Part shown: piece by piece, positions 19,284 through 27,855 of the stretch
Numbering within the stretch: position 1 is the first letter of the stretch
Layout of the letters: every line of letters begins with the position of its first letter
NCBI RefSeq assembly: GCF_000802185.1
Contig: NZ_KN676113.1
Coordinates: 2,190,819-2,254,818 of the forward strand
From: Belnapia sp. F-4-1
GTDB taxonomy: Bacteria; Pseudomonadota; Alphaproteobacteria; Acetobacterales; Acetobacteraceae
Direction of reading: 5' to 3'
Length of the DNA stretch: 64,000 nucleotides
The notes under the pieces: generated by a model
The model's database searches: none
The model's input: the letters and a program-made list of their open reading frames with translations, nothing else
Told to the model about the DNA's origin: nothing
Made by a program: the position numbers and the translations under genes

Positions 19284-20216
19284 ATGGCCGTGCTGCTCTC
19301 GACCAAGGCCTCCACCATGGAGGACTGGCGCGATGCCCTGCTGGAGGTGGACCCAAGCCTCGAGATCCGTCTTTTCCCTGAGGCCGGCGATCCCTCGGAC
19401 ATTGAGGCCGCGGTCTGCTGGACGGCGCATGACCTGGGAGAGCTGCGTCGCTACCCGAACCTCCGGCTGCTGGTCTCCATGGGCGCCGGGGTGGACCACC
19501 TGCTACGCCCGCCGGGCCCGCCGCCCGGCGTTCCGGTGGCGCGCCTCGTCGATGAGCGGCTGACCCAGGGCATGACCGAATGGGTGCTGCTCAACGTGCT
19601 GCGCTTCCACCGCCAGGACCCGGAGTATCGTGCCCAGCAATCCGCCAGGCTCTGGCATGAGTTGCCGGCGCCGGACACCGCGCGGCGACGCATCGGCATC
19701 CTCGGCCTCGGCGCGCTTGGCGGCGACGCGGCCCGGGCGCTGCTGGCGCTTGGCTTCCCGGTGATGGGCTGGTCGCGCCGGCCGAAATCCCTGCCGGGCG
19801 TGGAAAGCTTCCATGGCGATGACGGCCTCGCCGCCATCCTCGGCCGCAGCGACATCCTGGTCTGCCTGTTGCCGCTGACGCCGGAGACGCGCGGCCTGCT
19901 CGACGCGGCGCGGCTCGCCCTGCTGCCCGCAGGCGCCTATCTGCTGAACTCCGCCCGCGGCGGCCATATGGTCGCGGCAGATGTGCTGGCCGCGCTCGAT
20001 AGCGGCCGCCTCGCCGGAGCCGCGCTCGATGTTTTCGAGCCGGAGCCGCTGCCACCGGAGCATCCCTTCTGGACGCATCCCAAGGTCGTGCTGACGCCCC
20101 ACGCCGCCAGCATCACCATCCCTCGCAGCGCGGCGCCTCAGGTCGTGGAGAACATCCACCGGGCGCGGGCGGGACTCGCACCCCTGAACCTGGTCGACCT
20201 CGCCGCCGGCTACTGA
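19284..20216 (+). CDS. ghrA: Glyoxylate/hydroxypyruvate reductase A-like D-2-hydroxyacid dehydrogenase
   Basis: A 310-residue NAD(P)H-dependent enzyme, the same size as E. coli GhrA (312). The cofactor loop is IGILGLGALGGDAARAL. The catalytic Arg is in LLNSARGGHMV, the Glu in ALDVFEPEPLPPEHPFW and the His in VLTPHAASIT, the usual order for this family. It reduces glyoxylate or hydroxypyruvate in the cytosol. It is the last gene of the yejEF-linked run and is followed by a strong hairpin. Confidence 0.9.
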   Translation: MAVLLSTKASTMEDWRDALLEVDPSLEIRLFPEAGDPSDIEAAVCWTAHDLGELRRYPNLRLLVSMGAGVDHLLRPPGPPPGVPVARLVDERLTQGMTEWVLLNVLRFHRQDPEYRAQQSARLWHELPAPDTARRRIGILGLGALGGDAARALLALGFPVMGWSRRPKSLPGVESFHGDDGLAAILGRSDILVCLLPLTPETRGLLDAARLALLPAGAYLLNSARGGHMVAADVLAALDSGRLAGAALDVFEPEPLPPEHPFWTHPKVVLTPHAASITIPRSAAPQVVENIHRARAGLAPLNLVDLAAGY

Positions 20217-20222
20217 CACCTC

Positions 20223-20251
20223 CCCGCAAAACCGCCGTGCAGTTTTGCGGG
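20223..20251. terminator. Bidirectional terminator hairpin between ghrA and the marR-type gene
   Basis: CCCGCAAAAC (20223-20232) pairs perfectly with GTTTTGCGGG (20242-20251) over a 9-nt loop. It lies 6 nt after the ghrA stop and 19 nt beyond the end of the convergent MarR gene, so it can serve both. Confidence 0.7.
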
Positions 20252-20270
20252 TGCCCCGAATGGGCGCGGC

Positions 20271-20684
20271 TCAGCCGGCCTTGCGGTTCTCGCGGGCCGT
20301 GTCGGCATTGGCGGGCTCGTTGGCGACCGCCGGCATCTCATGCGTCGTGGTCTCGGCCTCGGACATGATCTGGCGCATGTCGCGCAGGAAGGCGGTACCC
20401 TTCAGCGTGCGCTGCACGATGACGCTGCGGCGGTCCATTGGGTCCACCTTGCGGCGCGCGAGATCGAGCTCGCCGAGCCGGTCGAGCGCCCGGGTAATCG
20501 CCGGCTTGGAAACGTTCAGCTCGGCTGCCAGCCCGCGCACCGTATGCGGGCCATCGGTCAAGTAGACCGTGAGAAACACGCCGAGCTGGCGCGCCGAAAG
20601 GTCGGGTCCATCGCGCCGGACGAGGGCGACTACCGTGTCACGCAGAATGCCGACCAGCTGGTCGGGGTTGCTCTGTACCGCCAT
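20271..20684 (-). CDS. MarR-family winged-helix transcriptional regulator
   Basis: A 137-residue protein. The winged helix-turn-helix is seen in SARQLGVFLTVYLTDGPHTVRGLAAELNVSKPAITRALDRLG, followed by the wing VDPMDRRSVIVQRTLKG. The ATG at 20684 is chosen because upstream in-frame ATGs lie in or beyond a perfect palindrome at 20700-20712, which looks like the operator. No ligand can be inferred. Neighbouring genes (M17 peptidase upstream on the same strand, ghrA convergent) are possible targets, but autoregulation is most likely. Confidence 0.85.
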   Translation of the reverse strand: MAVQSNPDQLVGILRDTVVALVRRDGPDLSARQLGVFLTVYLTDGPHTVRGLAAELNVSKPAITRALDRLGELDLARRKVDPMDRRSVIVQRTLKGTAFLRDMRQIMSEAETTTHEMPAVANEPANADTARENRKAG

Positions 20685-20699
20685 AGCTCCAATCCCCTC

Positions 20700-20712
20700 G
20701 CCCATTATGGGC
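20700..20712. promoter_or_regulatory. Palindromic operator candidate for the MarR-type regulator
   Basis: GCCCAT-T-ATGGGC is a perfect 6+1+6 palindrome centred 22 nt upstream of the regulator ATG, at a -10-like ATAAT. MarR proteins usually bind palindromes of this kind in their own promoter. Confidence 0.45.
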
Positions 20713-20849
20713 CTTTGAACAATCCGGCGCCCAGGCTCTGGCCTGCCGGCCGGCATCGACAACGCAGTCACTGCAGTCTTGGATAACGCTTTCCCGCTCA
20801 TGTATCAGAGCGGCTAGACCTGAAAAGTTTCCGCACCATCTCGTTTTCG

Positions 20850-22232
20850 TTACCGGGCCGGCCCTCTTGCCGCCCCGAACAGATCGGCGAAACCCTGCGC
20901 CAGGGCTCGCAAAGCCTGCGCTTCCCCGCCCTCTGGCCGTCCAGGACGGTTGGCGTCGTTCCAGGCGTAAAGGTCGAGATGCGCCCAGCGGACGCCTTTG
21001 GGCACGAAACGCCGCAGAAACAATGCAGCAACGATCGCCCCAGCCATCGGTCGAGACGAGACGTTGTTCATGTCCGCTACCGTACTATCCAGCCAGGAAT
21101 CGTAAACGTCATGCAAAGGCAAGCGCCATACTGGATCATGGGTCGCCCGCCCCGCGGCCAGTAGCGTTTCCGCGAGCGCATCGTCGGGGGTGAAAAGCGC
21201 GGGTAAATCCGGCCCCAATGCAACCCGCGCGGCGCCGGTCAGCGTCGCGCAGTCGATCACCAGCGCCGGCTCCCGCTCCGCCGCATAGGCCAGCAGGTCG
21301 CAGAGCACGAGTCGCCCCTCGGCATCGGTATTGCCGATCTCGACGTTGAGGCCGGCCCGGGTGCGGAGCACGTCCATCGGACGGAAGGCCTGGCCGGAGA
21401 CGGCATTCTCGACGGCGCCGACCAGCACCAGCAGCCGCACCGGCAGGCGCTGCCGCATCACCAATTCGGCGAGGCCGAGCACGGTCGCGGCGCCGCCCAT
21501 GTCCTTCTTCATCCGCAGCATGCCGGAGGGCGGCTTGAGGTCGAGCCCGCCGGTGTCGAAGCAGACGCCCTTGCCGCAGAGCGCGACCAGCGGCGCTCCG
21601 GGCTCGCCCCATTCCAGCATGGCGACCCGCGGCGTCCGCGGGCTGCCAAGGCCCACCGTGGCCAGGGCCGGAAAGCCATCCGCCAGCGCCTCGCCTTCGA
21701 TGACGCGGCAGGTGGCGCCATGCGCCTCGGCCAGAGACTGCACCTCCGCCGCCAGCTCGGCCGGGCCGAGCAGGTTGGCGGGCATGTTGATGAGGTTCCG
21801 GACCCGGTAGGTCGCCTCGGCCGTGGCGATGGCCATCTCGCTGCCCGGTGGCGGCACCAGCCGTGCCGGAGCCTGCTTCGGCGCCTTGAACCGGGTGAAG
21901 CGATAGGCCCCGAGGCACCAGCCAAGCGCCGCCGCCTCGCCATGCGGCGCCGGCTCGGCGAGCCGCCAAGCGCTGCCGGCGGGCAGGGCCTGCGCCAGGG
22001 CGGCGAAGGACCAGGGTGTTACCGCGCCCTCGCCGAGGCCCAGGACCGCGCCGGCCAGCCCTCCCTCGCCCGGCAGCAGTGCCAATTCCTGCGGCCGCCC
22101 GGCGAAGCCGATGGCCCGGAGGAAGTCGCCTGCCGTTGCCGGCAGCCGTTCCAGCAGCAGGCCGAGACCGGCCGGGCCGGTGCAGTGCAACGGCAAAGCA
22201 TTCTCATCGGGCGCGGCGAGGCAATCGAGCAT
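20850..22232 (-). CDS. M17 leucyl aminopeptidase family protein
   Basis: A 460-residue dizinc aminopeptidase that removes N-terminal amino acids from peptides in the cytosol. The M17 signature NTDAEGRLVL is present, as are the metal/catalytic segments LCGKGVCFDTGGLDLKP and MKKDMGGAATVLGLAELV. The catalytic domain is complete. The N-terminal domain is short, resembling the PepB-like subgroup more than classic PepA. A 144-nt upstream region contains a sigma70-like promoter candidate. Confidence 0.93.
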   Translation of the reverse strand: MLDCLAAPDENALPLHCTGPAGLGLLLERLPATAGDFLRAIGFAGRPQELALLPGEGGLAGAVLGLGEGAVTPWSFAALAQALPAGSAWRLAEPAPHGEAAALGWCLGAYRFTRFKAPKQAPARLVPPPGSEMAIATAEATYRVRNLINMPANLLGPAELAAEVQSLAEAHGATCRVIEGEALADGFPALATVGLGSPRTPRVAMLEWGEPGAPLVALCGKGVCFDTGGLDLKPPSGMLRMKKDMGGAATVLGLAELVMRQRLPVRLLVLVGAVENAVSGQAFRPMDVLRTRAGLNVEIGNTDAEGRLVLCDLLAYAAEREPALVIDCATLTGAARVALGPDLPALFTPDDALAETLLAAGRATHDPVWRLPLHDVYDSWLDSTVADMNNVSSRPMAGAIVAALFLRRFVPKGVRWAHLDLYAWNDANRPGRPEGGEAQALRALAQGFADLFGAARGPAR

Positions 22233-22317
22233 GGGGCTCCGGAAGCATGACGGGAAGGCGGCTCGTGGGCCAGGGGGTCCACAACCTTCGCGTGTGGCGT
22301 GCCTTCAACTTGCTCTG

Positions 22318-22346
22318 ATTACCGAGCAATGTCCAGTAAATCGCAA
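22318..22346 (-). promoter_or_regulatory. Sigma70-like promoter candidate for the M17 peptidase
   Basis: On the minus strand TTGCGA (22346-22341) and GGTAAT (22323-22318) are spaced by 17 nt. They lie in a visibly AT-richer stretch about 85 nt upstream of the ATG at 22232. Each hexamer has about four matches to consensus. Confidence 0.35.
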
Positions 22347-22376
22347 CAGGTAAGTAACGAAACCGGTTCTCGCCTC

Positions 22377-23480
22377 TCAGGATACCAGCCCGCGCAGATG
22401 GTCGCGGATCACCACGGGTGTGCAAGGCGCCTCCGCCGGTACCAGGTCCGCCCATTCCTCCACCCCCGGCAGCCGGCCCGGGTTGCGCCGCACCAACTCC
22501 GTCTTCAGGAAGGGGAAGCCGAGGCGGCGGACCAGCGCCGCCCAGAGGTGATGCGTCGGGTTGAGCGGCTGCTCCGCCAGCAGGGCCGCCCGCGCCTCCG
22601 GCGCCATCGCCTCGAGCCCCCGCAGCAGAGGGTGCGAGGCGGCGAGCAGCGCCCGCTCCACGGGGTCCGCCAGCACCGCCCCGGCCAGTCGTCCATAGCC
22701 GAACAGCGCCGCGACCCGGTGCCCGCGCCCGCGCATCCAGCGGGCGAAGCGCAGCTCGCCCCGCTGCACGACGAGCCATTTGGAATGGCTGATCCGCATC
22801 GCGGCCAGGAAGCGATGCAGGTCGCCCACCGCCGCCGCGCCGCGCGCGAGCAGCAGGTAGCTTTGCAGATGCGGCCCGCCCTGGATGCTCTCCGTCATGC
22901 CGAAGAGCCCCTCCCCGCCACCGCGCAGCGCCTCAATCACCGGCCGCATCGGGCGGATGGGGCCGAGTACGCTGTCATTGGCGAGCATGAGTTCCGCAGC
23001 CTCCGGCCAGCGCCGCGCCGCCTCCGGCGCCAGGTCCCGCCAGGCGCCGAAGTCGAGGCCGAAATTCCGCCGCTGCGCCAGCAGCGCCGCATGGACGCGC
23101 ATCGCCTGCCAGTCTTCCTCCGGCACCGCCGCCGCCATGGTGATGAACACGACGGCGAAGCCCTCAGCCGCCAGAGCCGCCACCTGCCGCCGCACCATCT
23201 CCGAGATGCGGCCGGAGGCGGCGTAATGAACATAGAGTGCGACGCTACGTGCCCCGGGCCGGGCATCCTCGCCCGGCTCCAGCCGCAGCAGGGGCGACGG
23301 GCCGGGGTTCATCCGGCGCCAGGCATCCCGAGGCAGGCTGCGGCCCACCTCCAGCCCTACCTCGAGCACCCGCCGCGCCAGGCGACTCCAGGTGCCGGCG
23401 GTGCTGTAGCCATGGATGGCGCGGCGCAGTCCGGGCGGCTGCTCGGTGAGCGCGGTCAGCCGATAGGGCTCGAAGGACAT
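22377..23480 (-). CDS. Rhamnan synthesis protein F (RgpF) family protein
   Basis: A 367-residue protein matching the RgpF family, involved in rhamnose-containing polysaccharide assembly. Diagnostic segments are VALYVHYAASGRISEMV, RRNFGLDFGAWRDLAP, LMLANDSVLGPIRP and FGMTESIQGGPHLQSYLL, in the usual order. The start at 23480 gives a compact N-terminus without signal peptide. It stands alone. A polysaccharide ABC exporter lies 4 kb away on the same strand, so a shared surface-glycan role is possible. Confidence 0.82.
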   Translation of the reverse strand: MSFEPYRLTALTEQPPGLRRAIHGYSTAGTWSRLARRVLEVGLEVGRSLPRDAWRRMNPGPSPLLRLEPGEDARPGARSVALYVHYAASGRISEMVRRQVAALAAEGFAVVFITMAAAVPEEDWQAMRVHAALLAQRRNFGLDFGAWRDLAPEAARRWPEAAELMLANDSVLGPIRPMRPVIEALRGGGEGLFGMTESIQGGPHLQSYLLLARGAAAVGDLHRFLAAMRISHSKWLVVQRGELRFARWMRGRGHRVAALFGYGRLAGAVLADPVERALLAASHPLLRGLEAMAPEARAALLAEQPLNPTHHLWAALVRRLGFPFLKTELVRRNPGRLPGVEEWADLVPAEAPCTPVVIRDHLRGLVS

Positions 23481-23954
23481 GGCAGAAGGGCTGGTCCGGC
23501 GGGAGGGAAGGGTGGGTCCTGGTCGGACTCGGTCCGGATGCCAGGACGGCGCCGTCTCGCACGAATCGCAGCCGAGGGCCAAGCGATGCCCTGCCGGACC
23601 CCGCGGCGCCTCCGGCCGGCCTCTGGGAGTTCCCGTCGGCCCCCGCACTGCCGTTTCGGCTGCGTCTCGGCGGCTTGGCATGCCGGACGTTGCATCCAGC
23701 ACCGTGGGTCGCTCACGATGAATTGCAGAAGCCGAACGACCCGATGATGGGCCGCCCTTGGCTCGTCCGGCAGGAAACGGCCCGCCGCAGGCCTCAGCAG
23801 CGGCGCCGGAGACCTTTGTCCCGTTCGACCGGCTGCGGCGGGACTGCGGGTGCCCATCCTCGCCGCGCGCGGGCCCTTCCGCTACTCCGCCGACGACAGA
23901 TCAGGATGGCGCCCTCGAAGTCGGGGGAGGCGAAGCCTCGCCTCCCCCATTGCC
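23481..23954. other. 474-bp intergenic region without a supported gene
   Basis: Lies upstream of the rgpF-like gene and downstream of the CsbD-like gene. Open frames on both strands here have no ribosome site, no recognisable family and poor composition. The rgpF promoter is presumably here, but no convincing hexamers were found. Confidence 0.5.
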
Positions 23955-24257
23955 TCACCACCAGTGCCGCCGACCATGGCCGCCGAGGGAGCCGGCGGTC
24001 AGCACGCCGAGCGCGTAGCCGATGACGCCGGCGACGAGCAGCGCGATCGCCGGCTGCTCCTTCACCACATGCCCGACCTGACTCGCCGCGGCTTCGGCGC
24101 CCTTGCGCATATCGCCGTAGACCTCCTGCGCCTGCCCGGCCACCTGGCGGGCGATGCCCTCGGCGCGCTGGCTGCCGCTGCCGGTGACCTCACCGAACGC
24201 TTCCTGGGCCTTGCCGACCACGCCGCGGGCGGCGCCTTCGAGATTGTCGCTGTTCAT
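23955..24257 (-). CDS. CsbD-like stress protein with C-terminal membrane anchor
   Basis: A 100-residue protein. The N-terminal half (NLEGAARGVVGKAQEAFGEVTG, with repeats of glycine/alanine helices) resembles CsbD/DUF883 stress proteins. The C-terminal part has one transmembrane helix (AIALLVAGVIGYALGVLTAG) and a Gly/His-rich tail. AAGGA 9 nt upstream supports the start. It lies 39 nt after the membrane protein gene on the same strand. Function unknown; membrane-associated stress protection is the family expectation. Confidence 0.75.
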   Translation of the reverse strand: MNSDNLEGAARGVVGKAQEAFGEVTGSGSQRAEGIARQVAGQAQEVYGDMRKGAEAAASQVGHVVKEQPAIALLVAGVIGYALGVLTAGSLGGHGRRHWW

Positions 24258-24296
24258 GGTTCGAATCCTTCGTGTTGGGATGGAATGATGGATGGA

Positions 24297-25226
24297 TCAG
24301 GCGGCCAGCGCCGGCCGCGTGCCCCGCCGTGCGCCGGCCACGGCCGCCGCCGCCCCCAGCAGCAGGGCGAGGAAGCCGGTGAAGGCAGCGAGCGATGCCC
24401 CGCGGGCCGAGGCATCGGCGGCCTTCCGGGCATCTTCCTCGGCTTCCTTCAGCGCCTCGGTCGCCTGCTGCTCGACCTGCTGGACGCGCGTCTCAGCCTC
24501 CTGCTGGCTGATGCCGAACTCCGCCGCGGCGAGCCGGGTCAGTCGCTCGCGGTCCGCCGGGGCAAGCTGGCCCCCGGTGACGCGGCGGGTGACGAGCCGG
24601 CCCATCTCGGCCTTGCGCTGGTCGGAGGTCAGCTGCGCCGGGTCGCCGCCGGTGTTCAGCGCATCCTGGGCCCGCCGCAGGACAGACTGAGCCGCCGATT
24701 GCAGGACGCCGGTATCGGTCCGGTCAGACACCTCGCGCCCTGCGGCCGAGGCCGCCGAGCCGACGCCGCTGGCCAGCCCGCCGGCGAGGCCGGAAGCCCC
24801 GCGCGCCGCGGAGGAGGCCAGGCCGACAGCGGCATTGCCCAGCAGGGCGACGGAGAGCAGCGCGCAGGCGCCCCACACCGCCATTCCGTGCAAGGTTCCG
24901 TCCGTGACGTCGGCGGTGCCGGAGAGGCGTGCCGCGACATAGCCGCCGATGCCGAGCGCCATCAGGTTGGCGACCAGGATCCAGACCGCCGCGCCGATGC
25001 CGAGGCTGGATGCATCGGGCGTCGAGCGCGCAGTAGCGTCGATGGTCGTGGCGCCGATCCCGAGGCCGAGGAGGTTGAGCGTCAACCCGATGGCGAGCGC
25101 GACGACGACGCCGGCGAGCACGGCACCCCAGGAAACGCGGCGAGGGAGGAGCGTCCCTCCCTCCGCGGCAACGGGGCGCGCAAGACCACGCGGTCCGGCC
25201 GCCTGGCCGGAACTGCTGAATGACAT
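24297..25226 (-). CDS. Multi-pass membrane protein, often labelled PhnA-like
   Basis: A 309-residue protein. Hydrophobic segments are at residues ~32-55 (VSWGAVLAGVVVALAIGLTL), ~75-100, ~115-140 and at the C-terminus (GASLAAFTGFLALLLGAAAA). Between them is a long charged coiled-coil-like region (QQEAETRVQQVEQQATEALKEAEEDARKAAD). It resembles uncharacterised alphaproteobacterial membrane proteins often annotated PhnA-like, with no evidence for phosphonate function. The start at 25226 has GGAG 8 nt upstream. It sits between two CsbD-type genes, suggesting an envelope-stress unit. Confidence 0.75.
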   Translation of the reverse strand: MSFSSSGQAAGPRGLARPVAAEGGTLLPRRVSWGAVLAGVVVALAIGLTLNLLGLGIGATTIDATARSTPDASSLGIGAAVWILVANLMALGIGGYVAARLSGTADVTDGTLHGMAVWGACALLSVALLGNAAVGLASSAARGASGLAGGLASGVGSAASAAGREVSDRTDTGVLQSAAQSVLRRAQDALNTGGDPAQLTSDQRKAEMGRLVTRRVTGGQLAPADRERLTRLAAAEFGISQQEAETRVQQVEQQATEALKEAEEDARKAADASARGASLAAFTGFLALLLGAAAAVAGARRGTRPALAA

Positions 25227-25323
25227 GCAGGGAACTCCGATCGAAACTGCGCCTGCCCGAGCGGTCGGGCGGCGGGGAGGCGGCGGCAACCGCGCCGCGG
25301 GCTCCAGCGCCGCCCCGCGGGCC

Positions 25324-25503
25324 CTACCGCGTGACGTCGCGGACGGTGTCCTTCGCCTTGCCGGCGCCGCTCTGCACCTTGCCCTCGACCTTCTCGGCGA
25401 CACCCTCGGCCTGGGTGGCAGCGTCGCCGGTGACCTTGCCGATCGCTTCCTTCACCGAGCCCTTCACCTGCTTCGCGGTGCCGGCAATACGATCCTTGTC
25501 CAT
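25324..25503 (-). CDS. CsbD family stress-response protein
   Basis: A 59-residue hydrophilic protein with the classic CsbD opening MDKDRIAGTAKQVKGSVKEA and a second GDAATQAEGVAEKVEGKVQ repeat. CsbD proteins are abundant under general stress; the molecular role is unclear. A GGGAGGG ribosome site lies 5 nt upstream of the ATG. A perfect EcfG-type promoter lies about 75 nt upstream, so induction by the general stress sigma factor is likely. Confidence 0.9.
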   Translation of the reverse strand: MDKDRIAGTAKQVKGSVKEAIGKVTGDAATQAEGVAEKVEGKVQSGAGKAKDTVRDVTR

Positions 25504-25577
25504 GTGAACCCTCCCTGTTGTTCGTGCCCAGACGGCACCTTGACCCGAGGCGGCTATTCTGCCCGGGGCCGGTCCAT

Positions 25578-25602
25578 AACCTGATCGAACCGGCGAGGTT
25601 CC
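25578..25602 (-). promoter_or_regulatory. EcfG-type promoter for csbD
   Basis: On the minus strand GGAAC (25602-25598) and GTT (25580-25578) are separated by exactly 17 nt, a perfect match to the alphaproteobacterial general-stress consensus. The ATG is 75 nt downstream, with an optimal ribosome site. Confidence 0.7.
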
Positions 25603-25680
25603 GTTTGGCACCGCACGATTTTGGGTGCCGAAGCGCAGCGACAACGGAAGCAGATGCATCAATCGATTAGGGCATCTGCA

Positions 25681-27213
25681 CTATTTCGGCTGTTTTCCGC
25701 GGCCGGGTTGGGGCGTGGCTCCGGTAACCCCCTGCTCCCGCGCCCAGACGACGAGGGCGGCCCGGCTATGCACATCGGTTCGGGCATAGAGCGCATTGAC
25801 GTGGTTGCGCACGGTGGCCAGGGACAGGCCAAGGCGCCGGGCGATGGCGTGGTTGTCGAGCCCTTCGCAGACCAGCCCGAGCACCTCGCGGCGGCGCCCA
25901 GAGATGTCGGCGATGTCGCCACCGGACTTCGTGCCGGGACGGCCCGACTGGCGCAGGCGCGCAAGGGCCTGCAGCATGGTGTAGTGGAACCAAGACGTGT
26001 CCTGCATGACCGCTTCGAGGGCGGCGACGACATCCGCCTCGGTGCGCCGCTGCTCGGTGATGTCGAGGAAGGCCAGCAGGGCATGCGGCCGGTCCTGGAT
26101 GCCGACGGTTTCGGCCGAGACCAGGCAATCCATCGCCTCGCCCTCCCGCGGACGGAGCCGTGCGGCGAAGGCCTGGACCGTGCCGGTTTCGGCGAGCAGG
26201 CGCTCGAATTCCTGCTGTGCCGACTGGTCTTCCCATAGGCGCAGCTCCGCCGCGACGCGGCCGAGCATCTCGGCCTCGGCATGGCCGAAGGCCTGCCGGA
26301 AGGCGTCGTTGACCAGCACGAAACGCAACCCGTCATCCTCGGCCTCGGTGATCGCCATGGGCACAGGCGCGAGGCGGAACGCCTTGGCGAAGCGCTCCTC
26401 GCTCTGGCGCAGCAGCGTCTCCGCCCGTCGCCGCGGCTCGAGATCGGCGAAGGTGAAGAGCATGCAGGCCGCATCGCCCACGTCGATCGGCTGGCCAGCG
26501 ACGATGACGAGCTTGGCGCTGCCATCGGCGAGGCGCAGCGAGGCCTCCATCTGCGGGACCGTCCGGCCCTCGCGCAGCCGCTCGACCGCGAGTTCGCGCC
26601 GGTCCGCGCCGTCGAGCACGTCGAGCTCGTAGAGCGGGCGGCCGATGACGTCCTCGCGGGTGTAGCCGGTGAGTTCGAGGAAGCCGGCATTCACCTTCAC
26701 ATAGCGGAGGTCGGCGAGGCGCAGGATCGTTGCCGGCGCGGGGTTCGCGCCAAAGGTACGCTCGAAGCGTTCCTCGGCATCGTACCGCTCCGTCTCGTCG
26801 CTGAGGATGAGCGCGAGGCAGTCGGGACGGCCATCGGCATCGGTAAGGGCCAGGCTGCGGATGCGGTGCGTCCGGAGCGGCTCCGCGCTGCCCGCCGGCG
26901 CGACCTGCACGACCACCTCGTCGAAGGCCTCGCCGGACAGGATGCGCTCCATCGGATAGGCCCCTTCAGGCAGGCGGTGCTGGTTCCGGTAGCGCAGCTC
27001 GAAGCGCGTCCGGTACTCCGAGACCGTGCGGCCGAGATCCTCGATGCGGTTGATGCCGTGCATCTCGAGGCTGCGCGGGTTGGCCCAGGCGATGGTCTGG
27101 TCCGGTTCGATGAGGATGACGCCTTCGGTCAGTGCGGTGACGAGCTGCTGCAATTGCCGGTGGTCCGCCTGGTGCCGGGCGGGGAACAATGTCTCGTCTC
27201 CTTGATCCGTCAT
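25681..27213 (-). CDS. PAS-domain transcriptional regulator with LuxR-type HTH
   Basis: A 510-residue soluble protein with three PAS-type sensory domains: residues ~20-135 (GVILIEPDQTIAWANPRSLEM), ~145-270 (KVNAGFLELTGYTREDVIGRP) and ~280-400 (VPMAITEAEDDGLRFVLVND). It ends with a LuxR/GerE helix-turn-helix at ~440-495 (ISGRRREVLGLVCEGLDNHAIARRLGLSLATVRNHVNALY). There is no receiver or kinase domain, so it is probably a one-component sensor-regulator. It lies 87 nt from the HAD phosphatase gene and next to the stress cluster. Targets unknown. Confidence 0.88.
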   Translation of the reverse strand: MTDQGDETLFPARHQADHRQLQQLVTALTEGVILIEPDQTIAWANPRSLEMHGINRIEDLGRTVSEYRTRFELRYRNQHRLPEGAYPMERILSGEAFDEVVVQVAPAGSAEPLRTHRIRSLALTDADGRPDCLALILSDETERYDAEERFERTFGANPAPATILRLADLRYVKVNAGFLELTGYTREDVIGRPLYELDVLDGADRRELAVERLREGRTVPQMEASLRLADGSAKLVIVAGQPIDVGDAACMLFTFADLEPRRRAETLLRQSEERFAKAFRLAPVPMAITEAEDDGLRFVLVNDAFRQAFGHAEAEMLGRVAAELRLWEDQSAQQEFERLLAETGTVQAFAARLRPREGEAMDCLVSAETVGIQDRPHALLAFLDITEQRRTEADVVAALEAVMQDTSWFHYTMLQALARLRQSGRPGTKSGGDIADISGRRREVLGLVCEGLDNHAIARRLGLSLATVRNHVNALYARTDVHSRAALVVWAREQGVTGATPQPGRGKQPK

Positions 27214-27300
27214 CGGGAACCCTCGTTCGTGCGGCCGCTACGGCCGTGGCACGAAAGGGGCGACGGCCGCCCCGGGTTCCGGGGGCGCCGGCATCGCCGG

Positions 27301-27852
27301 TCAGGCCGTGCCGGCGAACCAGGCGGCGACGGCGGCAACCGAGGGCAGCACCAGCGTGCCGGCCGGCACCTTCGCCACCTCGGCGGCATCCTCGCTCGCC
27401 AGGATGCGCGTCCCGATGCCGGCGGCGAGCGCCGCCTGCATGTCGCTCGCCTTGTCGCCCAGCATGAGCGAGGCGCCGAGCGCGATGCCATGCGCCGTCG
27501 CCGCGTCCAGCAGCATGCCCGGCCCCGGCTTCCGCCGAGGCGTCTCGCGCCTGTAGCGACCGATGCCGTGCTGCGGATGGTCGGGGCAGTATTCCACGGC
27601 GTGGAGCGGCACGCCCTCATGGGCGAAGCGCTCGCCCATCCAGCGCATCAGCGCGTGGAAGTCGTCCTCGGTGTAGAGCCCCCGCCCGATGCCCGACTGG
27701 TTGGTGACAACCACCAGCAGCAGCCCCCGCGCCGCCGCCTGCCGGCAGAGCACGAAGATGCCGGGGACGAACGCCACCTGGTCCGGCCGGTGCACATAGC
27801 CATGGTCGATGTTGACGATGCCGTCCCGGTCGAGGAAGAGCGCCCGCCGCAC
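27301..27852 (-). CDS. HAD-family phosphatase, GmhB/HisB-N type
   Basis: A 183-residue phosphatase close to D-glycero-heptose-1,7-bisphosphate phosphatase (GmhB) or the histidinol-phosphatase HisB-N domain. The nucleophile motif is FLDRDGIVN, motif II is VVTNQSGIGRG, a substrate/zinc loop has YCPDHPQHG, motif III is RRKPGPGM and motif IV is LMLGDKASDM. The start is a GTG at 27852, only 3 nt after the stop of the ABC ATPase gene, indicating one operon. With a polysaccharide exporter next door, a role in activated heptose synthesis for a surface glycan is plausible. Confidence 0.85.
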   Translation of the reverse strand: MRRALFLDRDGIVNIDHGYVHRPDQVAFVPGIFVLCRQAAARGLLLVVVTNQSGIGRGLYTEDDFHALMRWMGERFAHEGVPLHAVEYCPDHPQHGIGRYRRETPRRKPGPGMLLDAATAHGIALGASLMLGDKASDMQAALAAGIGTRILASEDAAEVAKVPAGTLVLPSVAAVAAWFAGTA

Positions 27853-27855
27853 GCG

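Noticed and set aside
25227-25323. GC-rich inverted repeats after csbD as a terminator
   Set aside because: Several overlapping CCGCGG-type matches exist, but there is no single stable stem and no U-tract.
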